From the NCBI GenBank assembly GCA_030848705.1, contig JAUIZM010000121.1:62001-126000 (forward strand): a stretch of 64,000 nt of DNA. The letters run 5' to 3'. A program made the translations under genes and the position numbers. The DNA comes from Heracleum sosnowskyi. Lineage: Eukaryota; Streptophyta; Magnoliopsida; Apiales; Apiaceae. This document shows positions 12,360 through 26,900 of this stretch, piece by piece (positions within the stretch are counted from its first letter, which is position 1; the number at the start of each line of letters is the position of its first letter). The notes under the pieces are model-generated. The model was not told where the DNA came from, did no database searches, and was given only the letters and a program-made list of their open reading frames with translations.

Positions 12360-15300
12360 CAGGGGACGCCCGATTACGTATACCTCTAAAGGGAGGTATA
12401 CAAGGAAAATGGAGAAAAATTGAAGCGTGCCCTTTTGTCGATATTTTCTCGTAGCTTGACTCTATGGGTTTATAGAATTGCAGAAAAGTTCATTTGGGGA
12501 TGTCCGTGTATGAATCGGAGCAGATACCAGGGGACGCCCGATTACGTATACCTCTAAAGAGAGGTATACAAGGAAAATGGGGAAAAATTGAAGCGGGCCG
12601 TTTTGTGGATATTTCCTCATAGCTTGACCCTATGGGTTTATAGAATTGCACAAAAGTTCATTTGGGGATGTCCGTGCCTGAATCGGAGAAGATACTAGGG
12701 GACGCCCGATTACGTATACCTCTAAAGCGAGGTATACAAGGAAAATGAAGAAAAATTGAAGCGGGCCCTTTTGTCGATATTTTCTCGTAGCTTGACCCTA
12801 TGGGTCTATAGAATTGCAGAAAAGTTCATTTGGGGATGTCCGTGTATGAATCGGAGCAGATACTAGGGGACGCCCGATTACGTATACCTCTAAAGCGAGG
12901 TATACAAGGAAAATGGAGAAAAATTGAAGCGGGCCCTTTTGTCGATATTTTCTCGTAGCTTGACCCTATGGGTCTATAGAATTGCAGAAAAGTTCATTTG
13001 GGGATGTCCGTGTATGAATCGGAGCAGATACCAGGCGACGCCCGATTACGTATACCTCTAAAAGGGAGGTGTACAAGGAAAATGGAGAAAAATTGAAGCG
13101 GGCCGTTTTGTGGATATTTTCTCGAAGCGTGACCCTTTGGGTTTATAGAATTGCATAAAAGTTCATTTGTGGATGTTCGTGCCTGAATCAGAGAAGATAC
13201 CAGGGGACGCCCGATTACGTATACCTCTAAAGGGAGGTATACAAGGAAAATGGAGAAAAATTGAAGCGTGCCCTTTTGTCGATATTTTCTCGTAGCTTGA
13301 CTCTATGGGTTTATAGAATTGCAGAAAAGTTCATTTGGGGATGTCCGTGTATGAATCGGAGCAAATACCAGGGGACGCCCGATTACGTATACCTCTAAAG
13401 AGAGGTATACAAGGAAAATGGGGAAAAATTGAAGCGGGCCGTTTTGTGGATATTTTCTCATAGCTTGACCCTATGGGTTTATAGAATTGCACAAAAGTTC
13501 ATTTGGGGATGTCCGTGCATGAATCGGAGCAGATACCAGGGGACGCCCGATTACGTATACCTCTAAAGGGAGGTATACAAGGAAAATGAAGAAAAATTGA
13601 AGCGGACCCTTTTGTGGATATTTTCTCGTAGCTTGACCCTATGGGTTTATAGAACTGCAGAAAAGTTCATTTGGGAATGTCCGTGTATGAATCTGAGCAG
13701 ATACCAGGGGACGCCCGATTACGTACACCTCTAAAGGCAGGTGCAAAAGGAAAATGGGGAAAAATTGAAGCGGGCCGTTTTGTGGATATTTTCTCGAAGC
13801 GTGACCCTTTGGGTTTATAGAATTGCATAAAAGTTCATTTGTGGATGTTCGTGCCGGAATCAGAGAAGATACCAGGGGACGCCCGATTACGTATACCTCT
13901 AAAGGGAAGTATACAAGGAAAATGGAGAAAAATTGAAGTGTGCCCTTTTGTCGATATTTTCTCGTAGCTTGACTCTATGGGTTTATAGAATTGCAGAAAA
14001 GTTCATTTGGGGATGTCCGTGTATGAATCGGAGCAGATACCAGGGGACGCCCAATTACGTATACCTCTAAAGAGAGGTATACAAGGAAAATGGGGAAAAA
14101 TTGAAGCGGGCCGTTTTGTGGATATTTCCTCATAGCTTGACCCTATGGGTTTATAGAATTGCACAAAAGTTCATTTGGGGATGTCCGTGCATGAATCGGA
14201 GCAGATACCAGGGGACGCCCGATTACGTATACCTCTAAAGGGAGGTATACAAGGAAAATGAAGAAAAATTGAAGCGGGACCTTTTGTGGATATTTTCTCG
14301 TAGCTTGACCCTATGGGTTTATAGAATTACAAAAAAGTTCATTTGGGGATGTCCGTGTATGAATCAGAGCAGATACCAGGGGACGCCCGATTACGTATAC
14401 CTCGGAAAGGGAGGTTTACAAGGAAAATGGAGAAAAATTGAAGCGGGCCCTTTTGTCGATATTTTCTCGTAGCTTGACCCTATGGGTCAATAGAATTGCA
14501 GAAAAGTTCATTTGGGGATGTCCGTGTATGAATCGGAGCAGATACTAGGGGACGCTCGATTACGTATACCTCTAAAGCGAGGTATACAAGGAAAATGGAG
14601 AAAAATTGAAGCGGGCCCTTTTTTCGATATTTTCTCGTAGCTTGACCCTATGGGTCTATAGAATTGTAGAAAAGTTCATTTGGGGATGTCCGTGTATGAA
14701 TCAGAGCAGATACCAGGGGACGCCCGATTACGTGTACCTTTAAAGAGAGGTATACAAGGAAAATGGGGAAAAATTGAAGCGGGCCGTTTTGTGGATATTT
14801 TCTCATAGCTTGACCTTATGGGTTTATAGAATTGCACAAAAGTTCATTTGGGGATGTCCGTGCATGAATCAGAGTAGATACCAGGGGACGCCCGATTACG
14901 TATACCTCTAAAGGGAGGTATACAAGGAAAATGAAGAAAAATTGAAGCGGGCCCTTTTGTGGATATTTTCTCGTAGCTTGACCCTATGGGTTTATAGAAT
15001 TATAGAAAAATTCATTTGGGGATGTCCGTGTATGAATCGGAGCAGATACCAGGGGACGCCCGATTACGTATACCTCTAAAGGGAGGTGTACAAGGAAAAT
15101 GGAGAAAAATTGAAGCGGGCCCTTTTGTGGATATTTTCTCGTAGTTTGACCCTATGGGTTTATAAAATTGCATAAAAGTTCATTTGTGGATGTTCGTGCC
15201 TGAATCAGAGAAGATACCAGGGGACGCCCGATTACGTATACCTCTAAAGGGAGGTATACAAGGAAAATGGAGAAAAATTGAAGTGGGCCGTTTTTTGGAT

Positions 15301-15405
15301 ATTTTCTCGTAGCTTGACCCTATGGGTTTATAGAATTGCACAAAAGTTCATTTGGGGATGTCCGTGCATGAATCGGAGCAGATACCAGGGGACGCCCGAT
15401 TACGT
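12360..15405 (+). repeat. 3.05-kb segment, duplicated at 19577-22622 (offset 7217)
   Basis: CCAGGCGAC occurs at 13031 and 20248, exactly 7217 apart. The variants GGGTCAATAG, GACGCTCG, a TTTTTTCGAT monomer and CTTATGGG follow at the same shift. The right end of the second copy stops at a monomer starting near 22635 that combines a GGGG start with a CGGGCCC/TTTTGTCG body, a mixture of two subtypes. Confidence 0.82.
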
Positions 15406-16510
15406 ATACCTCTAAAGGGAGGTATACAAGGAAAATGAAGAAAAATTGAAGCGGACCCTTTTGTGGATATTTTCTCGTAGCTTGACCCTATGGGTTTATA
15501 GAACTGCAGAAAAGTTCATTTGGGAATGTCCGTGTATGAATCTGAGCAGATACCAGGGGACGCCCGATTACGTACACCTCTAAAGGGAGGTGCAAAAGAA
15601 AAATGGGGAAAAATTGAAGCGGGCCGTTTTGTGGATATTTTCTCGAAGCGTGACCCTTTGGGTTTATAGAATTGCATAAAAGTTCATTTGTGGATGTCCG
15701 TGCCGGAATCAGAGAAGATACCAGGGGACGCCCGATTACGTATACCTCTAAAGGGAGGTATACAAGGAAAATGGAGAAAAATTGAAGCGTGCCCTTTTGT
15801 CGATATTTTCTCGTAGCTTCACTCTATGGGTTTATAGAATTGCAGAAAAGTTCATTTGGGGATGTCCGTGTATGAATCGGAGCAGATACCAGGGGACGCC
15901 CGATTACGTATACCTCTAAAGAGAGGTATACAAGGAAAATGGGGAAAAATTGAAGCGGGCCGTTTTGTGGATATTTCCTCATAGCTTGACTCTATGGGTT
16001 TATAGAATTGCACAAAAGTTCATTTGGGGATGTTCGTGCCTGAATCGGAGAAGATACTAGGGGACGCCCGATTACGTATACCTCTAAAGCGAGGTATACA
16101 AGGAAAATGGAGAAAAATTGAAGCGGGCCCTTTTTTCGATATTTTCTCGTAGCTTGACCCTATGGGTCTATAGAATTGCAGAAAAGTTCATTTGGGGATG
16201 TCCGTGTATGAATCGGAGCAGATACTAGGGGACGCCCGATTACGTATACCTCTAAAGCGAGGTATACAAGGAAAATGGAGAAAAATTGAAGCGGGCCCTT
16301 TTGTCGATATTTTCTCGTAGCTTGACCCTATGGGTCTATAAAATTGCAGAAAAGTTCATTTGGGGATGTCCGTGTATGAATCGGAGCAGATACCAAGGGA
16401 CGCCCGATTACGTATACCTTTAAAGAGAGGTATACATGGAAAATGGGGAAAAATTGAAGCGGGCCGTTTTGTGGATATTTTCTCATAGCTTGACCCTATG
16501 GGTTTATAGA
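14082..16510 (+). repeat. Segment repeated at offset about 14081 (from 1-2430)
   Basis: The CGGGACC monomer with TTACAAAAAAG and CTCGGAAAGGGAGG at 169-340 reappears at 14250-14420. The following monomers keep the same subtype order, through GTGGGCCGTTTTTTGG (1202 and 15282) and the CTTCACTC monomer, as far as the CACAAAAAGTTC monomer near 16514. After that the segment follows the version found at 3.6 kb, with the 11-base dyad deletion at 16589/16590. Confidence 0.78.
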
Positions 16511-19020
16511 ATTGCACAAAAAGTTCATTTGGGGATGTCCGTGCATGAATCAGAGTAGATACCAGGGGACGCCCGATTACGTATACCTCATACAAGGAAA
16601 ATGAAGAAAAATTGAAGCGGGCCCTTTTGTGGATATTTTCTCGTAGCTTGACCCTATGGGTTTATAGAATTATAGAAAAATTCATTTGGGGATGTCCGTG
16701 TATGAATCGGAGCAGATACTAGGGGACGCCCGATTACGTATACCTCTAAAGGGAGGTGTACAAGGAAAATGGAGAAAAATTGAAGCGGGCCCTTTTGTGG
16801 ATATTTTCTCGTAGCTTGACCCTATGGGTTTATAAAATTGCATAAAAGTTCATTTGTGGATGTTCGTGCCTGAATCAGAGAAGATACCAGGGGACGCCCG
16901 ATTACGTATACCTCTAAAGGGAGGTATACAAGGAAAATGGAGAAAAATTGAAGTGGGCCGTTTTTTGGATATTTTCTCGTAGCTTGACCCTATGGGTTTA
17001 TAGAATTGCACAAAAGTTCATTTGGGGATGTCCGTGCATGAATCGGAGCAGATACCAGGGGACGCCCGATTACGTATACCTCTAAAGGGAGGTATACAAG
17101 GAAAATGAAGAAAAATTGAAGCGGACCCTTTTGTGGATATTTTCTCGTAGCTTGACCCTATGGGTTTATAGAACTGCAGAAAAGTTCAGTTGGGAATGTC
17201 CGTGTATGAATCTGAGCAGATACCAGGGGACGCCCGATTACGTACACCTCTAAAGGGAGGTGCAAAAGGAAAATGGGGAAAAATTGAAGCGGGCCGTTTT
17301 GTGGATATTTTCTCGAAGCGTGACCCTTTGGGTTTATAGAATTGCATAAAAGTTCATTTGTGGATGTTCGTGCCGGAATCAGAGAAGATACCAGGGGACG
17401 CCCGATTACGTATACCTCTAAAGGGAGGTATACAAGGAAAATGAAGAAAAATTGAAGTGTGCCCTTTTGTCGATATTTTCTCGTAGCTTGACTCTATGGG
17501 TTTATAGAATTGCAGAAAAGTTCATTTGGGGATGTCCGTGTATGAATCGGAGCAGATACCAGGGGACGCCCGATTACGTATACCTCTAAAGAGAGGTATA
17601 CAAGGAAAATGGGGAAAAATTGAAGCGGGCCGTTTTGTGGATATTTCCTCATAGCTTGACCCTATGGTTTTATAGAATTGCACAAAAGTTCATTTGGGGA
17701 TGTCCGTGCATGAATCGGAGCAGATACCAGGGGACGCCCGATTACGTATACCTCTAAAGGGAGGTATACAAGGAAAATGAAGAAAAATTGAAGCGGGACC
17801 TTTTGTGGATATTTTCTCGTAGCTTGACCCTATGGGTTTATAGAATTACAAAAAAGTTCATTTGGGGATGTCCGTGTATGAATCATAGCAGATACCAGGG
17901 GACGCCCGATTACGTATACCTCGGAAAGGGAGGTGTACAAGGAAAATGGAGAAAAATTGAAGCGGGCCCTTTTGTCGATATTTTCTCGTAGCTTGACCCT
18001 ATGGGTCTATAGAATTGCAGAAAAGTTCATTTGGGGATGTCCGTGTATGAATCGGAACAGATACTAGGGGACGCCCGATTACGTATACCTCTAAAGCGAG
18101 GTATACAAGGAAAATGGAGAAAAATTGAAGCGGGCCCTTTTGTCGATATTTTCTCGTATCTTGACCCTATGGGTCTATAGAATTGCAGAAAAGTTCATTT
18201 GGGGATGTCCGTGTATGAATCGGAGCAGATACCAGGGGACGCCCGATTACGTATACCTTTAAAGAGAGGTATACAAGGAAAATGGGGAAAAATTGAAGCG
18301 GGCCGTTTTGTGGATATTTTCTCATAGCTTGACCCTATGGGTTTATAGAATTGCACAAAAGTTCATTTGGGGATGTCCGTGCATGAATCGGAGCAGATAC
18401 CAGGGGACGCCCGATTACGTATACCTCTAAAGGGAGGTATACAAGGAAAATGAAGAAAAATTGAAGCGGACCCTTTTGTGGAAATTTTCTCGTAGCTTGA
18501 CCCTATGGGTTTATAGAACTGCAGAAAAGTTCATTTGGGAATGTCCGTGTATGAATCTGAGCAGATACCAGGGGACGCCCGATTACGTACACCTCTAAAG
18601 GGAGGTGCAAAAGGAAAATGGGGAAAAATTGAAGCGGGCCGTTTTGTGGATATTTTCTCGAAGCGTGACCCTTTGGGTTTATAGAATTGAATAAAAGTTC
18701 ATTTGTGGATGTTCGTGCCGGAATCAGAGAAGATACCATGGGACGCCCGATTACGTATACCTCTAAAGGGAGGTATACAAGGAAAATGAAGAAAAATTGA
18801 AGCGGGCCCTTTTGTGGATATTTTCTCGTAGCTTGACCCTATGGGTTTATAGAATTATAGAAAAATTCATTTGGGGATGTCCGTGTATGAATCGGAGCAG
18901 ATACCAGGGGACGCCCGATTACGTATACCTCTAAAGGGAGGTGTACAAGGAAAATGGAGAAAAATTGAAGCGGGCCCTTTTGTGGATATTTTCTCGTAGC
19001 TTGACCCTATGGGTTTATAA
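16285..19020 (+). repeat. 2.7-kb segment, duplicated at 22660-25397 (offset 6377)
   Basis: Shared rare variants at a shift of 6377 include TACATGGAAAATG (16434 and 22811), the 11-base dyad deletion (16589 and 22966), CTATGGTTTTATAG, AATCATAGCAG, CGGAACAG, CTCGTATCTTG, GTGGAAATTTTC and GATACCATGGG. After about 19020 the shift drops to 6041 (GCATAAAGG at 19361 and 25402; CTATCGG at 19511 and 25552), so two monomers are present in the left copy only. Confidence 0.82.
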
Positions 19021-22000
19021 AATTGCATAAAAGTTCATTTGTGGATGTTCGTGCCTGAATCAGAGAAGATACCAGGGGACGCCCGATTACGTATACCTCT
19101 AAAGGGAGGTATACAAGGAAAATGGAGAAAAATTGAAGTGGGCCGTTTTTTGGATATTTTCTCGTAGCTTGACCCTATGGGTTTATAGAATTGCACAAAA
19201 GTTCATTTGGGGATGTCCGTGCATGAATCGGAGCAGATACTAGGGGACGCCCGATTACGTATACCTCTAAAGGGAGGTGTACAAGGAAAATGAAGAAAAA
19301 TTGAAGCGGACCCTTTTGTGGATATTTTCTCGTAGCTTGACCCTATGGGTTTATAAAATTGCATAAAGGTTCATTTGTGGATGTTCGTGCCTGAATCAGA
19401 GAAGATCCCAGGGTACGCCCGATTACGTATACCTCTAAAGGGAGGTATACAAGGAAAATGGAGAAAAATTGAAGTGGGCCGTTTTTTGGATATTTTCTCG
19501 TAGCTTGACCCTATCGGTCTATAGAATTGCAGAAAAGTTCATTTGGGGATGTCCGTGTATGAATCGGAGCAGATACCAGGGGACGCCCGATTACGTATAC
19601 CTCTAAAGGGAGGTATACAAGGAAAATGGAGAAAAATTGAAGCGTGCCCTTTTGTCGATATTTTCTCGTAGCTTGACTCTATGGGTTTATAGAATTGCAG
19701 AAAAGTTCATTTGGGGATGTCCGTGTATGAATCGGAGCAGATACCAGGGGACGCCCGATTACGTATACCTCTAAAGAGAGGTATACAAGGAAAATGGGGA
19801 AAAATTGAAGCGGGCCGTTTTGTGGATATTTCCTCATAGCTTGACCCTATGGGTTTATAGAATTGCACAAAAGTTCATTTGGGGATGTCCGTGCCTGAAT
19901 CGGAGAAGATACTAGGGGACGCCCGATTACGTATACCTCTAAAGCGAGGTATACAAGGAAAATGAAGAAAAATTGAAGCGGGCCCTTTTGTCGATATTTT
20001 CTCGTAGCTTGACCCTATGGGTCTATAGAATTGCAGAAAAGTTCATTTGGGGATGTCCGTGTATGAATCGGAGCAGATACTAGGGGACGCCCGATTACGT
20101 ATACCTCTAAAGCGAGGTATACAAGGAAAATGGAGAAAAATTGAAGCGGGCCCTTTTGTCGATATTTTCTCGTAGCTTGACCCTATGGGTCTATAGAATT
20201 GCAGAAAAGTTCATTTGGGGATGTCCGTGTATGAATCGGAGCAGATACCAGGCGACGCCCGATTACGTATACCTCTAAAAGGGAGGTGTACAAGGAAAAT
20301 GGAGAAAAATTGAAGCGGGCCGTTTTGTGGATATTTTCTCGAAGCGTGACCCTTTGGGTTTATAGAATTGCATAAAAGTTCATTTGTGGATGTTCGTGCC
20401 TGAATCAGAGAAGATACCAGGGGACGCCCGATTACGTATACCTCTAAAGGGAGGTATACAAGGAAAATGGAGAAAAATTGAAGCGTGCCCTTTTGTCGAT
20501 ATTTTCTCGTAGCTTGACTCTATGGGTTTATAGAATTGCAGAAAAGTTCATTTGGGGATGTCCGTGTATGAATCGGAGCAAATACCAGGGGACGCCCGAT
20601 TACGTATACCTCTAAAGAGAGGTGTACAAGGAAAATGGGGAAAAATTGAAGCGGGCCGTTTTGTGGATATTTTCTCATAGCTTGACCCTATGGGTTTATA
20701 GAATTGCACAAAAGTTCATTTGGGGATGTCCGTGCATGAATCGGAGCAGATACCAGGGGACGCCCGATTACGTATACCTCTAAAGGGAGGTATACAAGGA
20801 AAATGAAGAAAAATTGAAGCGGACCCTTTTGTGGATATTTTCTCGTAGCTTGACCCTATGGGTTTATAGAACTGCAGAAAAGTTCATTTGGGAATGTCCG
20901 TGTATGAATCTGAGCAGATACCAGGGGACGCCCGATTACGTACACCTCTAAAGGCAGGTGCAAAAGGAAAATGGGGAAAAATTGAAGCGGGCCGTTTTGT
21001 GGATATTTTCTCGAAGCGTGACCCTTTGGGTTTATAGAATTGCATAAAAGTTCATTTGTGGATGTTCGTGCCGGAATCAGAGAAGATACCAGGGGACGCC
21101 CGATTACGTATACCTCTAAAGGGAGGTATACAAGGAAAATGGAGAAAAATTGAAGTGTGCCCTTTTGTCGATATTTTCTCGTAGCTTGACTCTATGGGTT
21201 TATAGAATTGCAGAAAAGTTCATTTGGGGATGTCCGTGTATGAATCGGAGCAGATACCAGGGGACGCCCAATTACGTATACCTCTAAAGAGAGGTATACA
21301 AGGAAAATGGGGAAAAATTGAAGCGGGCCGTTTTGTGGATATTTCCTCATAGCTTGACCCTATGGGTTTATAGAATTGCACAAAAGTTCATTTGGGGATG
21401 TCCGTGCATGAATCGGAGCAGATACCAGGGGACGCCCGATTACGTATACCTCTAAAGGGAGGTATACAAGGAAAATGAAGAAAAATTGAAGCGGGACCTT
21501 TTGTGGATATTTTCTCGTAGCTTGACCCTATGGGTTTATAGAATTACAAAAAAGTTCATTTGGGGATGTCCGTGTATGAATCAGAGCAGATACCAGGGGA
21601 CGCCCGATTACGTATACCTCGGAAAGGGAGGTTTACAAGGAAAATGGAGAAAAATTGAAGCGGGCCCTTTTGTCGATATTTTCTCGTAGCTTGACCCTAT
21701 GGGTCAATAGAATTGCAGAAAAGTTCATTTGGGGATGTCCGTGTATGAATCGGAGCAGATACTAGGGGACGCTCGATTACGTATACCTCTAAAGCGAGGT
21801 ATACAAGGAAAATGGAGAAAAATTGAAGCGGGCCCTTTTTTCGATATTTTCTCGTAGCTTGACCCTATGGGTCTATAGAATTGTAGAAAAGTTCATTTGG
21901 GGATGTCCGTGTATGAATCAGAGCAGATACCAGGGGACGCCCGATTACGTGTACCTTTAAAGAGAGGTATACAAGGAAAATGGGGAAAAATTGAAGCGGG

Positions 22001-23999
22001 CCGTTTTGTGGATATTTTCTCATAGCTTGACCTTATGGGTTTATAGAATTGCACAAAAGTTCATTTGGGGATGTCCGTGCATGAATCAGAGTAGATACCA
22101 GGGGACGCCCGATTACGTATACCTCTAAAGGGAGGTATACAAGGAAAATGAAGAAAAATTGAAGCGGGCCCTTTTGTGGATATTTTCTCGTAGCTTGACC
22201 CTATGGGTTTATAGAATTATAGAAAAATTCATTTGGGGATGTCCGTGTATGAATCGGAGCAGATACCAGGGGACGCCCGATTACGTATACCTCTAAAGGG
22301 AGGTGTACAAGGAAAATGGAGAAAAATTGAAGCGGGCCCTTTTGTGGATATTTTCTCGTAGCTTGACCCTATGGGTTTATAAAATTGCATAAAAGTTCAT
22401 TTGTGGATGTTCGTGCCTGAATCAGAGAAGATACCAGGGGACGCCCGATTACGTATACCTCTAAAGGGAGGTATACAAGGAAAATGGAGAAAAATTGAAG
22501 TGGGCCGTTTTTTGGATATTTTCTCGTAGCTTGACCCTATGGGTTTATAGAATTGCACAAAAGTTCATTTGGGGATGTTCGTGCATGAATCGGAGCAGAT
22601 ACCAGGGGACGCCCGATTACGTATACCTCTAAAGAGAGGTATACAAGGAAAATGGGGAAAAATTGAAGCGGGCCCTTTTGTCGATATTTTCTCGTAGCTT
22701 GACCCTATGGGTCTATAGAATTGCAGAAAAGTTCATTTGGGGATGTCCGTGTATGAATCGGAGCAGATACCAAGGGACGCCCGATTACGTATACCTTTAA
22801 AGAGAGGTATACATGGAAAATGGGGAAAAATTGAAGCGGGCCGTTTTGTGGATATTTTCTCATAGCTTGACCCTATGGGTTTATAGAATTGCACAAAAAG
22901 TTCATTTGGGGATGTCCGTGCATGAATCAGAGTAGATACCAGGGGACGCCCGATTACGTATACCTCATACAAGGAAAATGAAGAAAAATTGAAGCGGGCC
23001 CTTTTGTGGATATTTTCTCGTAGCTTGACCCTATGGGTTTATAGAATTATAGAAAAATTCATTTGGGGATGTCCGTGTATGAATCGGAGCAGATACTAGG
23101 GGACGCCCGATTACGTATACCTCTAAAGGGAGGTGTACAAGGAAAATGGAGAAAAATTGAAGCGGGCCCTTTTGTGGATATTTTCTCGTAGCTTGACCCT
23201 ATGGGTTTATAAAATTGCATAAAAGTTCATTTGTGGATGTTCGTGCCTGAATCAGAGAAGATACCAGGGGACGCCCGATTACGTATACCTCTAAAGGGAG
23301 GTATACAAGGAAAATGGAGAAAAATTGAAGTGGGCCGTTTTTTGGATATTTTCTCGTAGCTTGACCCTATGGGTTTATAGAATTGCACAAAAGTTCATTT
23401 GGGGATGTCCGTGCATGAATCGGAGCAGATACCAGGGGACGCCCGATTACGTATACCTCTAAAGGGAGGTATACAAGGAAAATGAAGAAAAATTGAAGCG
23501 GACCCTTTTGTGGATATTTTCTCGTAGCTTGACCCTATGGGTTTATAGAACTGCAGAAAAGTTCAGTTGGGAATGTCCGTGTATGAATCTGAGCAGATAC
23601 CAGGGGACGCCCGATTACGTACACCTCTAAAGGGAGGTGCAAAAGGAAAATGGGGAAAAATTGAAGCGGGCCGTTTTGTGGATATTTTCTCGAAGCGTGA
23701 CCCTTTGGGTTTATAGAATTGCATAAAAGTTCATTTGTGGATGTTCGTGCCGGAATCAGAGAAGATACCAGGGGACGCCCGATTACGTATACCTCTAAAG
23801 GGAGGTATACAAGGAAAATGAAGAAAAATTGAAGTGTGCCCTTTTGTCGATATTTTCTCGTAGCTTGACTCTATGGGTTTATAGAATTGCAGAAAAGTTC
23901 ATTTGGGGATGTCCGTGTATGAATCGGAGCAGATACCAGGGGACGCCCGATTACGTATACCTCTAAAGAGAGGTATACAAGGAAAATGGGGAAAAATTG

Positions 24000-26900
24000 A
24001 AGCGGGCCGTTTTGTGGATATTTCCTCATAGCTTGACCCTATGGTTTTATAGAATTGCACAAAAGTTCATTTGGGGATGTCCGTGCATGAATCGGAGCAG
24101 ATACCAGGGGACGCCCGATTACGTATACCTCTAAAGGGAGGTATACAAGGAAAATGAAGAAAAATTGAAGCGGGACCTTTTGTGGATATTTTCTCGTAGC
24201 TTGACCCTATGGGTTTATAGAATTACAAAAAAGTTCATTTGGGGATGTCCGTGTATGAATCATAGCAGATACCAGGGGACGCCCGATTACGTATACCTCG
24301 GAAAGGGAGGTGTACAAGGAAAATGGAGAAAAATTGAAGCGGGCCCTTTTGTCGATATTTTCTCGTAGCTTGACCCTATGGGTCTATAGAATTGCAGAAA
24401 AGTTCATTTGGGGATGTCCGTGTATGAATCGGAACAGATACTAGGGGACGCCCGATTACGTATACCTCTAAAGCGAGGTATACAAGGAAAATGGAGAAAA
24501 ATTGAAGCGGGCCCTTTTGTCGATATTTTCTCGTATCTTGACCCTATGGGTCTATAGAATTGCAGAAAAGTTCATTTGGGGATGTCCGTGTATGAATCGG
24601 AGCAGATACCAGGGGACGCCCGATTACGTATACCTTTAAAGAGAGGTATACAAGGAAAATGGGGAAAAATTGAAGCGGGCCGTTTTGTGGATATTTTCTC
24701 ATAGCTTGACCCTATGGGTTTATAGAATTGCACAAAAGTTCATTTGGGGATGTCCGTGCATGAATCGGAGCAGATACCAGGGGACGCCCGATTACGTATA
24801 CCTCTAAAGGGAGGTATACAAGGAAAATGAAGAAAAATTGAAGCGGACCCTTTTGTGGAAATTTTCTCGTAGCTTGACCCTATGGGTTTATAGAACTGCA
24901 GAAAAGTTCATTTGGGAATGTCCGTGTATGAATCTGAGCAGATACCAGGGGACGCCCGATTACGTACACCTCTAAAGGGAGGTGCAAAAGGAAAATGGGG
25001 AAAAATTGAAGCGGGCCGTTTTGTGGATATTTTCTCGAAGCGTGACCCTTTGGGTTTATAGAATTGAATAAAAGTTCATTTGTGGATGTTCGTGCCGGAA
25101 TCAGAGAAGATACCATGGGACGCCCGATTACGTATACCTCTAAAGGGAGGTATACAAGGAAAATGAAGAAAAATTGAAGCGGGCCCTTTTGTGGATATTT
25201 TCTCGTAGCTTGACCCTATGGGTTTATAGAATTATAGAAAAATTCATTTGGGGATGTCCGTGTATGAATCGGAGCAGATACCAGGGGACGCCCGATTACG
25301 TATACCTCTAAAGGGAGGTGTACAAGGAAAATGGAGAAAAATTGAAGCGGGCCCTTTTGTGGATATTTTCTCGTAGCTTGACCCTATGGGTTTATAAAAT
25401 TGCATAAAGGTTCATTTGTGGATGTTCGTGCCTGAATCAGAGAAGATCCCAGGGTACGCCCGATTACGTATACCTCTAAAGGGAGGTATACAAGGAAAAT
25501 GGAGAAAAATTGAAGTGGGCCATTTTTTGGATATTTTCTCGTAGCTTGACCCTATCGGTCTATAGAATTGCAGAAAAGTTCATTTGGGGATGTCCGTGTA
25601 TGAATCGGAGCAGATACCAGGGGACGCCCGATTACGTATACCTTTAAAGAGAGGTATACAAGGAAAATGGGGAAAAATTGAAGTGGGCCGTTTTGTGGAT
25701 ATTTTCTCATAGCTTGACCCTATGGGTTTATAGAATTGCACAAAAGTTCATTTGGGGATGTCCGTGCATGAATCGGAGCAGATACCAGGGGACGCCCGAT
25801 TACGTATACCTCTAAAGGGAGGTATACAAGGAAAATGAAGAAAAATTGAAGCGGACCCTTTTATGGATATTTTCTCGTAGCTTGACCCTATGGGTTTATA
25901 GAACTGCAGAAAAGTTCATTTGGGAATGTCCGTGTATGAATCTGAGCAGATACCAGGGGACGCCCGATTACGTACACCTCTAAAGGGAGGTGCAAAAGGA
26001 AAATGGGGAAAAATTGAAGCGGGCCGTTTTGTGGATATTTTCTCGAAGCGTGACCCTTTGGGTTTATAGAATTGAATAAAAGTTCATTTGTGGATGTTCG
26101 TGCCGGAATCAGAGAAGATACCAGGGGACGCCCGATTACGTATACCTCTAAAGGGAGGTATACAAGGAAAATGAAGAAAAATTGAAGCGGGCCCTTTTGT
26201 GGATATTTTATCGTAGCTTGACCCTATGGGTTTATAGAATTATAGAAAAATTCATTTGGGGATGTCCGTGTATGAATCGGAGCAGATACCAGGGGACGCC
26301 CGATTACGTATACCTCTAAAGGGAGGTGTACAAGGAAAATGGAGAAAAATTGAAGCGGGCCCTTTTGTGGATATTTTCTTGTAGCTTGACCCTATGGGTT
26401 TAAAAAATTGCATAAAAGTTCATTTGTGGATGTTCGTGCCTGAATCAGAGAAGATCCCAGGGTACGCCCGATTACGTATACCTCTAAAGGGAGGTATACA
26501 AGGAAAATGGAGAAAAATTGAAGTGGGCCGTTTTTTGGATATTTTCTCGTAGCTTGACCCTATGGGTTTATAGAATTGCACAAAAGTTCATTTGGGGATG
26601 TCCGTGCATGAATCGGAGCAGATACCAGGGGACGCCCGATTACGTATACCTCTAAAGGGAGGTATACAAGGAAAATGAAGAAAAATTGAAGCGGACCCTT
26701 TTGTGGATATTTTCTCGTAGCTTGACCCTATGGGTTTATAGAACTGCAGAAAAGTTCATTTGGGAATGTCCGTGTATGAATCTGAGCAGATACCAGGGGA
26801 CGCCCGATTACGTACACCTCTAAAGGGAGGTGCAAAAGGAAAATGGGGAAAAATTGAAGCGGGCCGTTTTGTGGATATTTTCTCGAAGCGTGACCCTTTG